Positions 8,077 through 15,186 are shown, counted from the first letter of the stretch. The stretch: DNA of 64,000 bases from Methanocella conradii HZ254 (GCF_000251105.1 NC_017034.1:1426001-1490000), one strand, 5' to 3'. A program made the numbers and translations. The notes: a model not told the origin generated them from the sequence alone.

Positions 8077-8094
8077 GAGGCTTTTGCATAATTC
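8077..8094 (+). repeat. Left terminal inverted repeat of the IS5-like element
   Basis: 18 bp, pairing with 9119-9136 with one mismatch; TATT lies immediately outside. Confidence 0.88.
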
Positions 8095-9079
8095 ATTCGA
8101 TGATTGTTGTTCTTGGGTTTGCTTCTTGTCTTAGCTGGTAGAGTACTTGGATTAGTCGGGCTATCAGGGTGAGTCCGGTTTTTGTGTGGGTTCTAAGTAT
8201 TCCTGTAGTGTTTACTCGTTTTAGGTCGAGGTGTTCCTTTAAAAGGTAGTTGGCGTATTCGCAGTGCATCCGGTTTTTATATAATTTATTCATGGTGATA
8301 TCGTGGAATGGCATGTAATCCTGGAGTCTGTACTTGTTGGTCTCTTTCTTACTATTCCGGCGGTTAACAAGGTTTATCATGCTTATACCCGCCTTGTATA
8401 ATAGTTCCACCTTTTCTTTCGAGTCGTAGGCCATATCGGCGAGCAGCCCCCTCATGAACAGGACCCGAATGCCCATCTTCTCAAGTAGTGGTAAGAGTTG
8501 GGTGACGTCGTGGTTGTTGGCAGGCGTCACGATGTGGCAGAGAGGGGCGAGCGTTGGTAAGTCGTACATTATGTGTACCTTGTAACCGTAATAGTTCTCC
8601 CCGGTTATATGATCGTAACCCCAATCGGCGTCGCGGTCCTTTTTGCAGTGGGCATCAAGGCTGGTGCTGTCCACCCCGACCATGGCCATGAAGTCCGGGT
8701 ACGCTTCCCGGATCATGCCCGTGAGAATGACCATTATGCGGTCCACGTCCACTTCGTCTTTGAACCTGCTGAACGTGCTCATGCTGGGCAAATGGTCAAA
8801 GCCAAGAATATTCATTTTATAATAATCACCACTGAGAATCCTTACCAATTCGCTAACACTCCGTAAATTTGCCAGTTCTTTGTAAAGAAGACCTCGGAGC
8901 AAGGCTACCCTGCTATACCGTGGAGGCCTGCCCAGATTATTTTTAGGCTCCAAATACCGGAAACGCTGCCAGTCAACCGCTTCCAACATCAACAAATACA
9001 CATCAGAAAGTATTTTACACCGACAATCCAAACAAGAAACGGGCATCTGCCAGCCCATACAAACGTTTTTACTTAGCAT
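8093..9079 (-). CDS. IS5-family DDE transposase
   Basis: 328 aa. An N-terminal DUF772-like region (RPPRYSRVALLRGLLYKEL, then LPSMSTFSRFKDEV) is followed by the DDE catalytic domain. Asp lies in MVGVDSTSLDAH, a second Asp in LLADMAYDSKEKVE, and Glu in NRMHCEYANYLLKEHLD. The gene nearly fills the insertion sequence. The stop lies inside the left inverted repeat region, as is common in compact elements. Confidence 0.9.
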   Translation of the reverse strand: MLSKNVCMGWQMPVSCLDCRCKILSDVYLLMLEAVDWQRFRYLEPKNNLGRPPRYSRVALLRGLLYKELANLRSVSELVRILSGDYYKMNILGFDHLPSMSTFSRFKDEVDVDRIMVILTGMIREAYPDFMAMVGVDSTSLDAHCKKDRDADWGYDHITGENYYGYKVHIMYDLPTLAPLCHIVTPANNHDVTQLLPLLEKMGIRVLFMRGLLADMAYDSKEKVELLYKAGISMINLVNRRNSKKETNKYRLQDYMPFHDITMNKLYKNRMHCEYANYLLKEHLDLKRVNTTGILRTHTKTGLTLIARLIQVLYQLRQEANPRTTIIE

Positions 9080-9118
9080 GAAAACGACACTGCCCAGATG
9101 CCCTAAATACTTTTTACA

Positions 9119-9136
9119 GAATTATGCAAAAGTCTC
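9119..9136 (-). repeat. Right terminal inverted repeat of the IS5-like element
   Basis: 18 bp, followed by the second TATT copy at 9137-9140. Confidence 0.88.
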
Positions 9137-9282
9137 TATTTAACTATCACATTTATTCATGATATGTTGAGGCCTGATGATTATATGAGGAGACTTCAAA
9201 TTTTCGACGTTTAGGCAAAATATGGAAAAAAATTTCGATAAACCAAATAACACCAAATAATCTGGGGCTAAAAATGAAAGGG

Positions 9283-9420
9283 TATATATACTAGCTTTTC
9301 ATAGATAATACGTATAGAACGGTGTGGGATCGAATAGAGTCCTATCTCTGGGGGCGGGGATTCTCCCTTAAAAAGAAAAACGCTCTCGGTCTCAGACTGT
9401 CTAATAGGTGGAGGAATCAT
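9283..9420 (+). promoter_or_regulatory. TATA box and leader of the first pilin gene
   Basis: TATATATA at 9283-9290 would start transcription near 9312, giving a leader of about 110 nt. It ends in AGGTGGAGGAATC, a strong ribosome-binding site 8-10 nt before the ATG at 9425. The long leader with G-rich stretches is unusual for an archaeal gene and could be regulatory. The rest of 9137-9282 is plain A/T-rich DNA. Confidence 0.5.
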
Positions 9421-9424
9421 AACT

Positions 9425-9847
9425 ATGGCAAAGGCAAACAGGTTCGTAAAGAACGATGAGGGTGTCTCCGCCGTGATTGGAGTCATCCTGATGGTCGCTA
9501 TAACTGTCATTCTAGCGGCGGTTATCGCGGCGTTCGTGTTTGGAATGGTTGGTGGAGTCAAGAAGACCTACACGGTTTCAGTCACTGTGGCTAGGGCTCC
9601 AAATGGTGATATACTCATTAACAACATGGGTGGAAATGATGCAGGCCTAATATTAAACGGTTCAAATAATGGCTTTACAATTGCTTACACAGCCTCTAGT
9701 GGTAACGTAGTAACAGAAGCAACGGATTTAGCAGTTGGTGCATCTTATAAAATATCCTCGACAAGTGCTGCTCCGCAATGCCACGTTGTTGTAACTGGTA
9801 ACTTCAAGGATGGAACGCAACAGGTATTAGCAACTGCTGATGTATAA
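9425..9847 (+). CDS. Archaeal type IV pilin
   Basis: 140 aa. A short basic leader (MAKANRFVKN) precedes DEGVSAVIGVILMVAITVIL, the class III signal processed by an archaeal prepilin peptidase, then a hydrophobic helix to about residue 40. The rest is a Thr/Ser/Gly/Val-rich beta domain, expected outside the cell. It would be a subunit of adhesion-type pili. No assembly ATPase or membrane platform gene is in the window, so the machinery must be elsewhere. The last 20 residues share a V-x-V-T-G-x-F-K-D-G motif with the next gene. Confidence 0.88.
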   Translation: MAKANRFVKNDEGVSAVIGVILMVAITVILAAVIAAFVFGMVGGVKKTYTVSVTVARAPNGDILINNMGGNDAGLILNGSNNGFTIAYTASSGNVVTEATDLAVGASYKISSTSAAPQCHVVVTGNFKDGTQQVLATADV

Positions 9848-9982
9848 ATAATATACTAAGATCCATGATAAACATGGCTCTTATTTTTAATTTTTCAAGT
9901 TGATGGATTATTTTAGAAAAAATTTAAATAACTTTCAACAATTATTTTATCTATAGACAGAAACCGGAGATATAATTAGAAT

Positions 9983-10393
9983 ATGGATATAGATAACAAT
10001 GATAACGCAATTTCAAACATATTAAGTGTATTATTGATAGTAATAATTGTTACGATACTAGCTTCAATAACAGCTTTATATGTTTATAGTTATTTACAAG
10101 ATTTAAATAGGCCATATTTAGTAGAAATATCTGTAAATAGGATAGATACTACTACAATTCAAATTTTAAATTGTGGAGGACCCGATAGTGTAAATTTAGA
10201 TTCATCGGTTCCGAATCAATATCCATTTATTGTTACCATCGATGGTCACGAAAATTTTTATATACCCCCTACTAAATTGACAAATGATGTTGGATCATAT
10301 GGTAATTATCACGCAGTAAATGGACAAAATGTTATTGTTACTGGATTATTTAAGGATGGCAAAAAGCAAATATTGTATCAGGGTGTAGTGTAA
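9983..10393 (+). CDS. Divergent pilin-like protein
   Basis: 136 aa. The N-terminus DNDNAISNILSVLLIVIIVT followed by ILASITALYVYSYL is a class III-type hydrophobic helix after a short acidic leader; the canonical basic residues before the cleavage site are missing. Its C-terminal VIVTGLFKDGKKQILYQ matches VVVTGNFKDGTQQVLAT of the preceding pilin, so the two are paralogues or partner subunits. The DNA is much more A/T rich than the first pilin, which points to separate acquisition or relaxed selection. Spacing from the first gene is 135 bp. Confidence 0.7.
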   Translation: MDIDNNDNAISNILSVLLIVIIVTILASITALYVYSYLQDLNRPYLVEISVNRIDTTTIQILNCGGPDSVNLDSSVPNQYPFIVTIDGHENFYIPPTKLTNDVGSYGNYHAVNGQNVIVTGLFKDGKKQILYQGVV

Positions 10394-10509
10394 TTATTAT
10401 TTAATAAATATTGATATTAAACTATTTATAAGTATTAGTTAAATTACGTAATGTAACGATGTATAGGTGATATATAAAATCTAAAATAGTTATTTTAATA
10501 ATTATTTTA

Positions 10510-10590
10510 ATGACATTTATTTCTGGTTGTACTATTAATATTTTTTCTGAAATGCTTCATCCCTATTGGTTGTGGGTGCTATTTTCTTAA
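10510..10590 (+). CDS. Possible lipoprotein-like micro-ORF
   Basis: ATG at 10510 gives 26 residues (MTFISGCTINIFSEML...). In the same frame the DNA is open back to 10471 and reads KSKIVILIIIL before that Met, so together it looks like a lipoprotein signal ending in SGC. The only start near the AGGTGA at 10465 is an ATA codon at 10474. It may be a decayed or recently truncated secreted gene. Low support. Confidence 0.2.
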   Translation: MTFISGCTINIFSEMLHPYWLWVLFS

Positions 10591-10853
10591 ATCCCTATAT
10601 AGCGCTTTAAATTTTTCAGCAAGCTCGCCAGACACAGGGATTATACTCTTTTTAAAGTCATACGTATAATCATGCCCTTCATAATAATTATTTTCCAATG
10701 CTAAACACGCCTTTGACGCTTTTTCAGTAACTTGCTGCGCATGAAAGATGGCTGGAGGAAAGATTTTTCCTTGAATACGCAATCCATTGCGGCCTCATCT
10801 ATTGTCGCATCGAGCAGGCACATTAAAGCCTTAGCTTCATTCTCTTTAGACAT
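10579..10853 (-). pseudogene. HEPN-domain toxin gene, frameshifted
   Basis: Reading from the ATG at 10853, the protein starts MSKENEAKALMCLLDATIDE and should continue into AIFHAQQVTEKASKACLA, which is in a different frame. Restoring one C in the CTCCAGCC stretch (about 10745-10750) joins the two into a complete HEPN domain of roughly 91 aa (family PF05168). The gene overlaps the upstream MNT gene by 8 bp, the standard MNT-HEPN toxin-antitoxin layout. As sequenced, the toxin half is disabled, either a real mutation or a one-base sequencing error. Confidence 0.72.
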
Positions 10854-11250
10854 AATACCACACAGGCCCGCTCTTTAATATAGGCCTATCCGGCTTAACC
10901 TTACGGACAATGGGTGCCACTCTTTTTAAAACATCCCGCCCATATAGCCTAATATGGCTATTAAATAGCTCGTAAAGGAACGAAGAGGGCTGCCCCAAAT
11001 CCTTCTCTTCTAAAATCACTACATCTATAGGCCTCTTAATTTTGTCAAACAAGTCACATTTAATATTAGCGATTATCGTTAGGTCATTCCTTGGATATTT
11101 TTTTACGATAACTGTGATATCATAATCACTTTTTGGGTTTTCATTACCTCTCGCCATGCTCCCGAATAAGTATATGGCTTCGACTCCTTTCACTTCTTTT
11201 AGGATTACGTCCATGACTTTTGCTAGCTCCATCTTTGTGGCGGTGTCCAT
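10846..11250 (-). CDS. Minimal nucleotidyltransferase (MNT) antitoxin
   Basis: 134 aa from ATG 11250 (MDTATKMELAKVMDV). The nucleotidyltransferase motif GSMARGNENPKSDYDITV supplies the G-S and D-x-D residues of the pol-beta superfamily, and a third acidic position lies in PIDVVILEE. In known pairs MNT AMPylates the HEPN toxin to silence it. Longer in-frame starts upstream run into the divergent gene's promoter and lack homology, so I reject them. The stop overlaps the HEPN start. A near-identical truncated copy lies at 13148-13483. Confidence 0.82.
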   Translation of the reverse strand: MDTATKMELAKVMDVILKEVKGVEAIYLFGSMARGNENPKSDYDITVIVKKYPRNDLTIIANIKCDLFDKIKRPIDVVILEEKDLGQPSSFLYELFNSHIRLYGRDVLKRVAPIVRKVKPDRPILKSGPVWYYV

Positions 11251-11330
11251 TATTAATAAAATAGTCCCCGCATAGCTATTAATCTTATGGAATACATTAT
11301 AGAGGCCATTAAGAGAGCCATATGCAAATA
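10937..11330. repeat. Copy 1 of a ~390-bp direct duplication
   Basis: Bases 10937-11330 match 13167-13551 almost perfectly, apart from a few substitutions and a 9-bp deletion in the second copy. The unit carries the 5' three quarters of the MNT gene, its promoter region and the first codons of the divergent winged-helix gene at 11287. Confidence 0.93.
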
Positions 11331-11490
11331 CCTTCCTAATAAAATGATGTACCAGGCTTTCAATAATGCCATACAATATCTCCTCGAGTCAAACAAGATC
11401 ACAATTGACAAAAATGGGTACATAGTCTGGATATGTGACCCTGAAGTCGCCAAAAGATATCTTTTAAGGGAAGACTTATCCGTAGAATAG
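11287..11490 (+). CDS. Short winged-helix-like antitoxin candidate (first module)
   Basis: 67 aa. Its C-terminal half, LLESNKITIDKNGYIVWICD, aligns with LADSGKIAIDSEGKICYIWD of the 92-aa protein at 13905. The pattern, helix then a small beta wing ending in a W-x-C/W-D-P motif (CDPEVAKRYL), suggests the wing of a winged-helix domain. It lies upstream of a decayed RelE-like toxin reading frame, as the 13905 gene lies upstream of an intact one. It is shorter at the N-terminus, and its first codons are inside the duplicated segment, so it may be truncated. Confidence 0.5.
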   Translation: MEYIIEAIKRAICKYLPNKMMYQAFNNAIQYLLESNKITIDKNGYIVWICDPEVAKRYLLREDLSVE

Positions 11491-11527
11491 CCTCTTTTTA
11501 CTGGCACTTATTTACAAAAAATTAATA

Positions 11528-11737
11528 ATAAGTGACATCGTATATTGCCTGGCGTATATTCTTAGATGGGTTAACGAGCCTGCCAGAGAGAAATTTCTAG
11601 CCTTGAGAAACTCTACATCGGAAGATAAAAAGCTATACAATAATATGCTAAAAACGTTTGATAAGCTTAAGTATAATCCCTATCGCGGTGATAGTTTCAA
11701 AAAAGACCGTATACCTAACCTTTGTTATGAAATTTGA
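11528..11737 (+). pseudogene. Remnant of a RelE/YoeB-like toxin gene
   Basis: One open frame without a start codon reads ALRNSTSEDKKLYNNMLKTF followed by DKLKYNPYRGDSFKKDRIPN, then stops at 11735-11737. It aligns with KLKNSTTEDKKMFKILTDIF and EKLEEHPTSGIAIPKRLIPK of the intact toxin at 14300. The N-terminus is degenerate and the catalytic C-terminal half is missing, so this is a broken second copy of that module. Confidence 0.7.
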
Positions 11738-11855
11738 GCAAAAATTATGATTTCTCTATCATTTAATGAATAACCGCAAATTATTTAGATTAGAATTTTT
11801 AACTTATTAGTTAATAATACCATAATTAATTATTGATTAGGGGGTTACTTAATAC

Positions 11856-12764
11856 ATGGTAAATGAACATCAACCTATTTATAATATTGTTATGGATGAA
11901 CAGAACCAGAGCCATAAGACCAGGCAAGCTTTGTTCGTTAAACTCGAGGAAGAATTTGGGCTTCCTATCGTATCATATTTCACGAGTTTTCGATACCCGG
12001 CCATGATAGACAGTGCAGATGCCGATATACTTGAAGGAGTATTACAAAAGCTTGATCTATCAAAAGGATTCGCATTAATAATAAACTCTCCTGGAGGGGA
12101 TGGATTAGCCGCTGAGAGAATTATAAATGTTTGTAGAAGTTATAGTGGAACAAAAGAATTTATATCCATTGTTCCAGGTAAAGCAAAATCTGCAGCTACT
12201 ATGATCTGCTTTGGCTCATCTAAAATAGTTATGGGTCCAACTTCTGAGCTTGGGCCGATTGACCCTCAAGTAACCATTCCAGAAAATGATGGTTTAAAAA
12301 GGTTTTCTGCATATAATATAATTGAAAGTTATAAAAATCTTTTTAAAAAAGCGGTTGAGGAGAAGGGGAATATTCAGCCTTATTTACAGCAATTAGCCAA
12401 TTATGACGAAAGGGAGATAAGAGAATTAGAATGTGCGGTATCCCTATCTAAAAGCATCTCTGCCAAGACGTTGGCATCAGGGATGATGAAAGGCCAATCA
12501 GAAAATGATATATATGAAAAAATCAAAATATTCTTATCGCCAGAGCATACAAAAACACATGGAAGGCCAATTTATAGGGATGAAGCCAAATCATGTGGCT
12601 TAAATATAGAGTATAAGGACATAAAAGACAGTTCATGGAAACTAATATATGAACTCTATATAAGAACGAATAATTTTGTGTCAACTAAAGCTCAAAAATG
12701 CATCGAAAGTAAAAATCACTCATACATAGTATTGCCGCAACCGCAAAGATTTCCGGCAAGATAA
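11856..12764 (+). CDS. Serine dehydrogenase proteinase (SDH_sah) family, ClpP/crotonase fold
   Basis: 302 aa. The oxyanion-type segment NSPGGDGLAAERI (residues 77-89) and the putative nucleophile Ser112 in PGKAKSAATMIC, followed by MGPTSELGPIDPQ, match the SDH_sah family, distant relatives of SppA and ClpP. There is no signal peptide, so it is cytosolic, though a hydrophobic stretch near residues 70-76 could associate with membrane. A GGGGGTT stretch precedes the ATG. It is followed after 32 bp by a 53-aa ORF with its own good ribosome-binding site, so the two look co-expressed. SDH_sah genes often occur on islands; whether this one takes part in defence is unknown. Confidence 0.78.
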   Translation: MVNEHQPIYNIVMDEQNQSHKTRQALFVKLEEEFGLPIVSYFTSFRYPAMIDSADADILEGVLQKLDLSKGFALIINSPGGDGLAAERIINVCRSYSGTKEFISIVPGKAKSAATMICFGSSKIVMGPTSELGPIDPQVTIPENDGLKRFSAYNIIESYKNLFKKAVEEKGNIQPYLQQLANYDEREIRELECAVSLSKSISAKTLASGMMKGQSENDIYEKIKIFLSPEHTKTHGRPIYRDEAKSCGLNIEYKDIKDSSWKLIYELYIRTNNFVSTKAQKCIESKNHSYIVLPQPQRFPAR

Positions 12765-12796
12765 ACGGCATAAGAGGCAATATAGGGAGGTATTAT

Positions 12797-12958
12797 ATGG
12801 CAGAAAGAAACGAACAAGAGGTACGTTTGGAAAAGGCTGCTGAAGATTATAAAAAGATGATGAAAGAGATTTCTCCATTTATAATTCCCAGGAAGATCGT
12901 ACAACTTACAAGTGAAGGAGAATGGTGCGAGACATCCATCTGCTTAAATCTTAAATAA
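12797..12958 (+). CDS. 53-aa hypothetical protein downstream of the SDH_sah gene
   Basis: ATG at 12797 behind AGGGAGG, 7 nt away. The product is charged and helical at the N-terminus (ERNEQEVRLEKAAEDYKKMM) and then reads ISPFIIPRKIVQLTSEGEWC. It has no signal peptide or membrane helix. The strong ribosome-binding site and 32-bp spacing from the SDH_sah gene suggest it is a small partner protein. Not recognised. Confidence 0.5.
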   Translation: MAERNEQEVRLEKAAEDYKKMMKEISPFIIPRKIVQLTSEGEWCETSICLNLK

Positions 12959-13147
12959 TTTAGGGGTTCTCTGGTAAGCTGTATAAATATTTTATTTGTC
13001 ATATTCATTATTTTTTTATTAATGGTCGAGTAGAAAAGTATAATTTTCATCCAACTTTTACAATCAAATGAGATGTTGGATGTTGAGAAGGTCTTCATCG
13101 GCGAGATTTGAGCGATAGTATTGCCACGATCAGGCCAGGAAACAATT

Positions 13148-13483
13148 CTATATCGCATTCTTGACTCGCCCATAGAGCTTAATATGGCTATTAAATAGCT
13201 CGTAAAGGAACGAAGAGGGCTGCCCCAAATCCTTCTCTTCTAAAATCACTACATCTATAGGCCTCTTAATTTTGTCAAACAAGTCACATTTAATATTAGC
13301 GATTATCGTTAGATCATTCCTTGGATATTTTTTTACGATAACTGTGATATCATAATCACTTTTTGGGTTTTCATTACCTCTCGCCATGCTCCCGAATAAG
13401 TATATGGCTTCGACTCCTTTCACTTCTTTTAGGATTACGTCCACGACTTTTGCTAGCTCCATCTTTGTGACGGTGTCCATCAT
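13148..13483 (-). CDS. Truncated duplicate of the MNT nucleotidyltransferase
   Basis: 111 aa; the first about 104 residues are almost identical to the gene at 10846-11250, with the same GSMARG and SDYDITV motifs. After LYGR the sequence departs and ends in VKNAI, so the C-terminal 30 residues and the HEPN partner are lost. The start is ATG 13480 or the adjacent 13483. It could still fold as an MNT domain, and might act as an orphan antitoxin, but it could equally be a pseudogene in the making. Confidence 0.6.
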   Translation of the reverse strand: MMDTVTKMELAKVVDVILKEVKGVEAIYLFGSMARGNENPKSDYDITVIVKKYPRNDLTIIANIKCDLFDKIKRPIDVVILEEKDLGQPSSFLYELFNSHIKLYGRVKNAI

Positions 13484-13551
13484 TAATAAAATAGTCCCCG
13501 CATAGCTATTATTATGGGATTATAGGCCATTAAGAGAGCCATATGCAAATA
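13167..13551. repeat. Copy 2 of the ~390-bp direct duplication
   Basis: Second copy of 10937-11330. The divergent winged-helix start is destroyed here: the ATG at about 13514 is followed by GGATTATAG, a stop after two codons. Confidence 0.93.
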
Positions 13552-13782
13552 TCGACATCCCCAGGAGAAATGTCAAAATCTGCAAAGATCTCCTGCTCCA
13601 GGTCAGCGGCGCAAGAAATGCCATCCTCGTCTTTTCTGACGATAAAGTTAGCCTTATACTCCCTGGTCGATGCCTTTATATCCTTCACGAAGTGCTCTCC
13701 CGCTTCCTTAAAACTGGTTTTACCCTGGATACTCGCAACCGACGTTTTATTCGTACATATAAATTTTTCGCGGAGCCTTCAA
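13530..13782 (-). pseudogene. Unrecognised gene remnant
   Basis: An open minus-strand frame with protein-like composition (KTSFKEAGEHFVKDIKAST, then EYKANFIVRKDEDGISCAAD, then LEQEIFADFDISPGDVD). It has no ATG or convincing start: a stop codon lies a few codons upstream of ICTNKTSV. Its 3' end runs into the duplicated segment, where it stops at 13530. I read it as the middle of an older gene cut by the duplication. The plus-strand ORF across the same bases looks like its antisense shadow. The rest of 13484-13904 shows no gene. Confidence 0.35.
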
Positions 13783-13904
13783 ATACTTTGTCCAGGCTAT
13801 TAATATTGGATTAATAAGCCGCATTAAATCCGTCTAACTCAAATATCAGAAGGTATTAATACAGGATTGTTATATAAGCCTAAATAATAAACCGGGTATA
13901 GGGC

Positions 13905-14183
13905 ATGTTAGAGATTCCTAGTATAGCTCCTAGTGGTTCACATAATAGCTTATTCTCCTTGCTCGAGCGATTTATAGAAAAGCATAGTGGAGAGTACACT
14001 TCAAAAGAGATATATGAGAATTTTTCTAAAAAGACTAACTTAAGCGAGTTCAATCGTATAATCAATGAGCTGGCCGATTCTGGTAAAATTGCCATTGATA
14101 GCGAAGGGAAAATATGCTACATATGGGACCCAGAATCCGTTAAAAGAACGATTAAAAACAAAAGACTAGCTTTTAGACGATAA
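13905..14183 (+). CDS. Winged-helix antitoxin candidate
   Basis: 92 aa. Predicted helices (HNSLFSLLERFIEKHSGEY, then TSKEIYENFSKKTNLSEFNR) and a wing (GKIAIDSEGKICYIWDPESV) suggest a winged-helix DNA-binding fold, ending in a basic tail KNKRLAFRR. It lies 116 bp upstream of an intact RelE-like toxin on the same strand. A TATA-like TATATAAG at 13871 sits about 30 bp before the ATG, so the mRNA could be almost leaderless. The pairing with a toxin is inferred from repeated co-occurrence at 11287-11737. Confidence 0.6.
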   Translation: MLEIPSIAPSGSHNSLFSLLERFIEKHSGEYTSKEIYENFSKKTNLSEFNRIINELADSGKIAIDSEGKICYIWDPESVKRTIKNKRLAFRR

Positions 14184-14299
14184 GCGCAGCGATGCTAATA
14201 TCCCATACACCATGCCAGCTTTATAATCTTTTATTCCTCATACCGTAAAATATAAACGCCATAATTATTTACACTGATTATAGCTTTGGTAGGCTATCC

Positions 14300-14629
14300 A
14301 TGAGGTATCAAGTATATTTTGTTTCAGAATCCGTTTTAAAAAAATATAATAAACTTAAAAATTCTACAACCGAAGATAAAAAGATGTTCAAAATATTAAC
14401 TGATATCTTTGAAAAGCTAGAAGAGCATCCGACATCAGGTATCGCAATACCAAAACGACTAATACCTAAATCATACTTAAAAAAATATAAAATGAAAAAC
14501 TGCTGGAAATATGATTTGCCGGATGGATGGCGACTAATATATTATCTTAAAAGTGATGGAAAGGTGCAATTAGTCATGATTGTAAAATGGATGCCCCATG
14601 ATGAATATGAAAGGGATTTTAATTATTAA
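14300..14629 (+). CDS. RelE/YoeB-like type II toxin
   Basis: 109 aa. The sequence KKYNKLKNSTTEDKKMFK, the LEEHPTSGIAIPKRLIPKSY segment and the C-terminal DLPDGWRLIYYLKSDGKVQL plus VMIVKWMPHDEYERDF follow the RelE-superfamily pattern: two helices and then a beta sheet with conserved W-R-L-I-Y and a final H-x-x-Y-E-R. Such toxins cleave mRNA on the ribosome. GGTAGG 8-9 nt before the ATG is a weak ribosome-binding site. A decayed relative lies at 11528-11737. Confidence 0.72.
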   Translation: MRYQVYFVSESVLKKYNKLKNSTTEDKKMFKILTDIFEKLEEHPTSGIAIPKRLIPKSYLKKYKMKNCWKYDLPDGWRLIYYLKSDGKVQLVMIVKWMPHDEYERDFNY

Positions 14630-14810
14630 GAAAAATAGTAAGGCTCTTAGACTTAAAAATCTGCCTTTTCACGCCTTCTTGCGTGCCGCAAATCGAGACG
14701 TCCTCATATTCCAGAGACATAGTCTTCTCTTTTTGAATCATCGATAATACGGCAAACTCGTCAGGAACAACCTCTGGGTCTTTATAGCACCTATTTTCCG
14801 GGCGAGCCAC
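14619..14810 (-). CDS. Small hypothetical protein, doubtful
   Basis: 63 aa from a GTG at 14810 preceded by GGAG. The composition is ordinary (VVPDEFAVLSMIQKEKTMSL, then EYEDVSICGTQEGVKRQIFK). It overlaps the end of the toxin gene by 11 bp tail-to-tail. I do not recognise it; it may be a gene fragment left beside the degenerate CACAGAG repeat. Confidence 0.3.
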   Translation of the reverse strand: MARPENRCYKDPEVVPDEFAVLSMIQKEKTMSLEYEDVSICGTQEGVKRQIFKSKSLTIFLNN

Positions 14811-14825
14811 CGGCTCCGATGCTTT

Positions 14826-14865
14826 TCACCTTTGTGTTTCCTTGTGTTCTTTGTGGTGAAAGGGG
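14826..14865 (-). repeat. Isolated degenerate copy of the CACAGAG-type repeat
   Basis: TTTGTGTTTCCTTGTGTTCT followed by TTGTGGTGAAAGGGG resembles one unit of the 2995-3290 array and ends in the same TTTGTGGTGAA core. It shows that the repeat family is dispersed in this genome. Confidence 0.55.
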
Positions 14866-14910
14866 TAGTGTTAGTTTCAGGTTTTAGAAGACAATTCTAA
14901 ATAGGCCAGA

Positions 14911-15186
14911 TCATTTCTTATCGCCGCTTTTCTCGTCCACCCCGTCTTTACCCCGTTTTCTCTCGCCACGATGCATGTACATCCATGTCATCTTAAGAAG
15001 GTCAATCTGCCGGGCCAGCCATCCCATCCGCATCTTCTGCTCAGCTATACAAAGCCCATAATCAGTGAGGCCATAATTCCCGTTCTCATCCCTATACACC
15101 TCCCCATCCTCTATCATGTCCTGCAGCACCGATTCTATGAGCTCAAGCCTCTCCTTCTCTTTCTGCTCACGAGACTTAAAAAACAC
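14911..15186 (-). CDS. Hypothetical small protein, possibly winged-helix-like
   Basis: 91 aa from GTG 15186, which follows GGTGAG. The N-terminal helix (REQKEKERLELIESVLQDMI) and a DGEVYRDENGNYGLTDYGLC strand pair look like a helix plus wing where LTDYG is typical of archaeal winged-helix proteins. The C-terminal tail is strongly charged. It is the last gene of the accessory island before tRNA-Gly. Function unknown. Confidence 0.5.
   Translation of the reverse strand: MFFKSREQKEKERLELIESVLQDMIEDGEVYRDENGNYGLTDYGLCIAEQKMRMGWLARQIDLLKMTWMYMHRGERKRGKDGVDEKSGDKK

Larger units (their letters stand above)
8077..9136 (-). mobile_element. Complete IS5-like insertion sequence, 1060 bp
   Basis: Terminal inverted repeats of 18 bp with one mismatch bound the element: GAGGCTTTTGCATAATTC at 8077-8094 and GAATTATGCAAAAGTCTC at 9119-9136. 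A 4-bp direct repeat TATT flanks it (8073-8076 and 9137-9140), as expected of a target duplication. It holds one intact transposase gene. The well-kept ends and uninterrupted gene suggest recent or current activity. Confidence 0.88.

Noticed and set aside
10846..11376. Long form of the MNT gene starting at 11376
   Set aside because: The added 42 residues cross the divergent winged-helix gene and are not shared with the MNT family; 11250 is used.
13543..13803. Plus-strand 86-aa ORF
   Set aside because: It is opposite a minus-strand frame with much better protein composition; taken as a shadow.
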